A stretch of 5,185 nucleotides of DNA from Acidobacteriota bacterium (lineage in GTDB: Bacteria; Acidobacteriota; Terriglobia; Terriglobales; Acidobacteriaceae). Each line of letters opens with the position of its first letter. Positions within the stretch are counted from its first letter, which is position 1. Positions 4,983 to 5,185 of this stretch are shown here, piece by piece. The stretch spans positions 1 to 5,185 of the forward strand of contig JAJYZK010000256.1 in the NCBI GenBank assembly GCA_021799945.1, given 5' to 3'. The notes under the pieces were generated by a model. It worked only from the letters and a program-made list of their open reading frames with translations, was not told the origin of the DNA and did no database searches. Position numbers and translations under genes: made by a program.

Positions 4983-5065
4983 TCCCGAACGCTACCATAT
5001 GCCGGCGCAGGTGCGCATGGACCTTCGACGGCACCTTAGTAACTTCAATTGTTGCACACTTTAAT

Positions 5066-5078
5066 ACCGGTAACCGGT
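5066..5078. promoter_or_regulatory. Candidate operator ACCGGT-A-ACCGGT in the divergent spacer
   Basis: Two copies of the self-palindromic ACCGGT are separated by one A, so the 13-bp site is both a direct and an inverted repeat. It lies 83 bases upstream of the Rrf2 gene start and 60 bases upstream of the phosphoesterase start. TTTAAT (5060-5065) abuts it and resembles a -10 box, though no convincing -35 partner is seen. A second dyad, GCGCA-GG-TGCGC (5005-5016), lies nearer the Rrf2 start. Rrf2 proteins bind dyad operators and often regulate themselves, so one of these may be its site; this is inference. Confidence 0.35.
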
Positions 5079-5138
5079 GCTTTTTCCCCCCATGCTAGGA
5101 TCGTTTTCGGCTCACTTCAAACATTCCGGACTGCAAAA

Positions 5139-5185
5139 TTGAGAATCTTATTCGTAGGCGATGTTTTTGGACCCGCTGGTCGCCG
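5139..5185 (+). CDS. YmdB-type metallophosphoesterase, N-terminus only (cut by window end)
   Basis: From TTG 5139-5141 the frame reads MRILFVGDVFGPAGR, then leaves the window. This is the hallmark start of the TIGR00282/YmdB family of calcineurin-like phosphoesterases, whose members hydrolyse 2',3'-cyclic nucleotides. The Asp of VGDV is the first metal ligand. No ATG or GTG precedes it at a fitting distance. A weak CCGGA lies eight bases upstream of the TTG. Only 15 full codons are visible, so the assignment rests on one motif and is moderately sure. It is divergent from the Rrf2 gene. Members of this family often neighbour the ribonuclease Y gene, which cannot be checked here. Confidence 0.7.
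   Translation, partial: MRILFVGDVFGPAGR

Noticed and set aside
1..5185. CRISPR array, tRNA or rRNA genes, toxin-antitoxin or phage genes
   Set aside because: I saw no regularly spaced repeats, no cloverleaf with a T-loop GGTTCRA pattern, and no such protein families. A TAGCTCAG string on the minus strand near 59-66 lacks the rest of a tRNA.

Overview
The window looks like ordinary chromosome from a GC-rich, free-living, Gram-negative-type bacterium, most likely an Acidobacteriota member. That placement is inference, without a database search. It rests on three things: the style of the ATP synthase membrane subunits (a c subunit made with a signal peptide, behind AtpZ- and AtpI-like genes), a dispersed extragenic repeat of the GTCATCCTGAGC...CGAAGGATC type that I recall from such genomes, and the general composition.

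Layout, left to right. Positions 1-119 hold the possible 3' end of an unrecognised plus-strand gene. Positions 120-297 are non-coding, with a strong stem-loop. Positions 298-2470 hold a minus-strand cluster, read right to left as atpZ, atpI-like, atpB (subunit a) and atpE (subunit c). Together these are the ion-channel half (F0 a and c) of an F-type ATP synthase plus two small assembly or ion-handling membrane proteins. No atpF or F1 gene follows before the window edge. Positions 2471-2950 are intergenic and hold an atp promoter candidate, two copies of the dispersed repeat in opposite orientation, and a 118-bp element with 11-bp inverted ends just before lysS. Positions 2951-4543 encode class II lysyl-tRNA synthetase on the plus strand. 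Positions 4566-4982 encode an Rrf2-family regulator on the minus strand, convergent with lysS. A divergent spacer with a symmetrical ACCGGT-A-ACCGGT site leads to the first 15 codons of a YmdB-type metallophosphoesterase (TTG start at 5139), cut by the window end.

How the genes work together. AtpZ and the AtpI-like protein probably help assemble or supply ions to the a/c rotor-stator interface encoded just downstream. Gene overlap (TGATG between atpZ and atpI) indicates one transcript. A stem-loop follows each of atpI, atpB and atpE, which may tune mRNA stability and so the excess of subunit c over subunit a. lysS and rrf2 are unrelated housekeeping and regulatory genes. The Rrf2 protein may control itself and the divergent phosphoesterase through the shared spacer.

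I found no novel multi-gene system. The points worth a second look are the split AtpI-like protein, the ion-site residues of subunit c, the intercistronic hairpins, the repeats before lysS, and the cysteine-free effector region of the Rrf2 protein.
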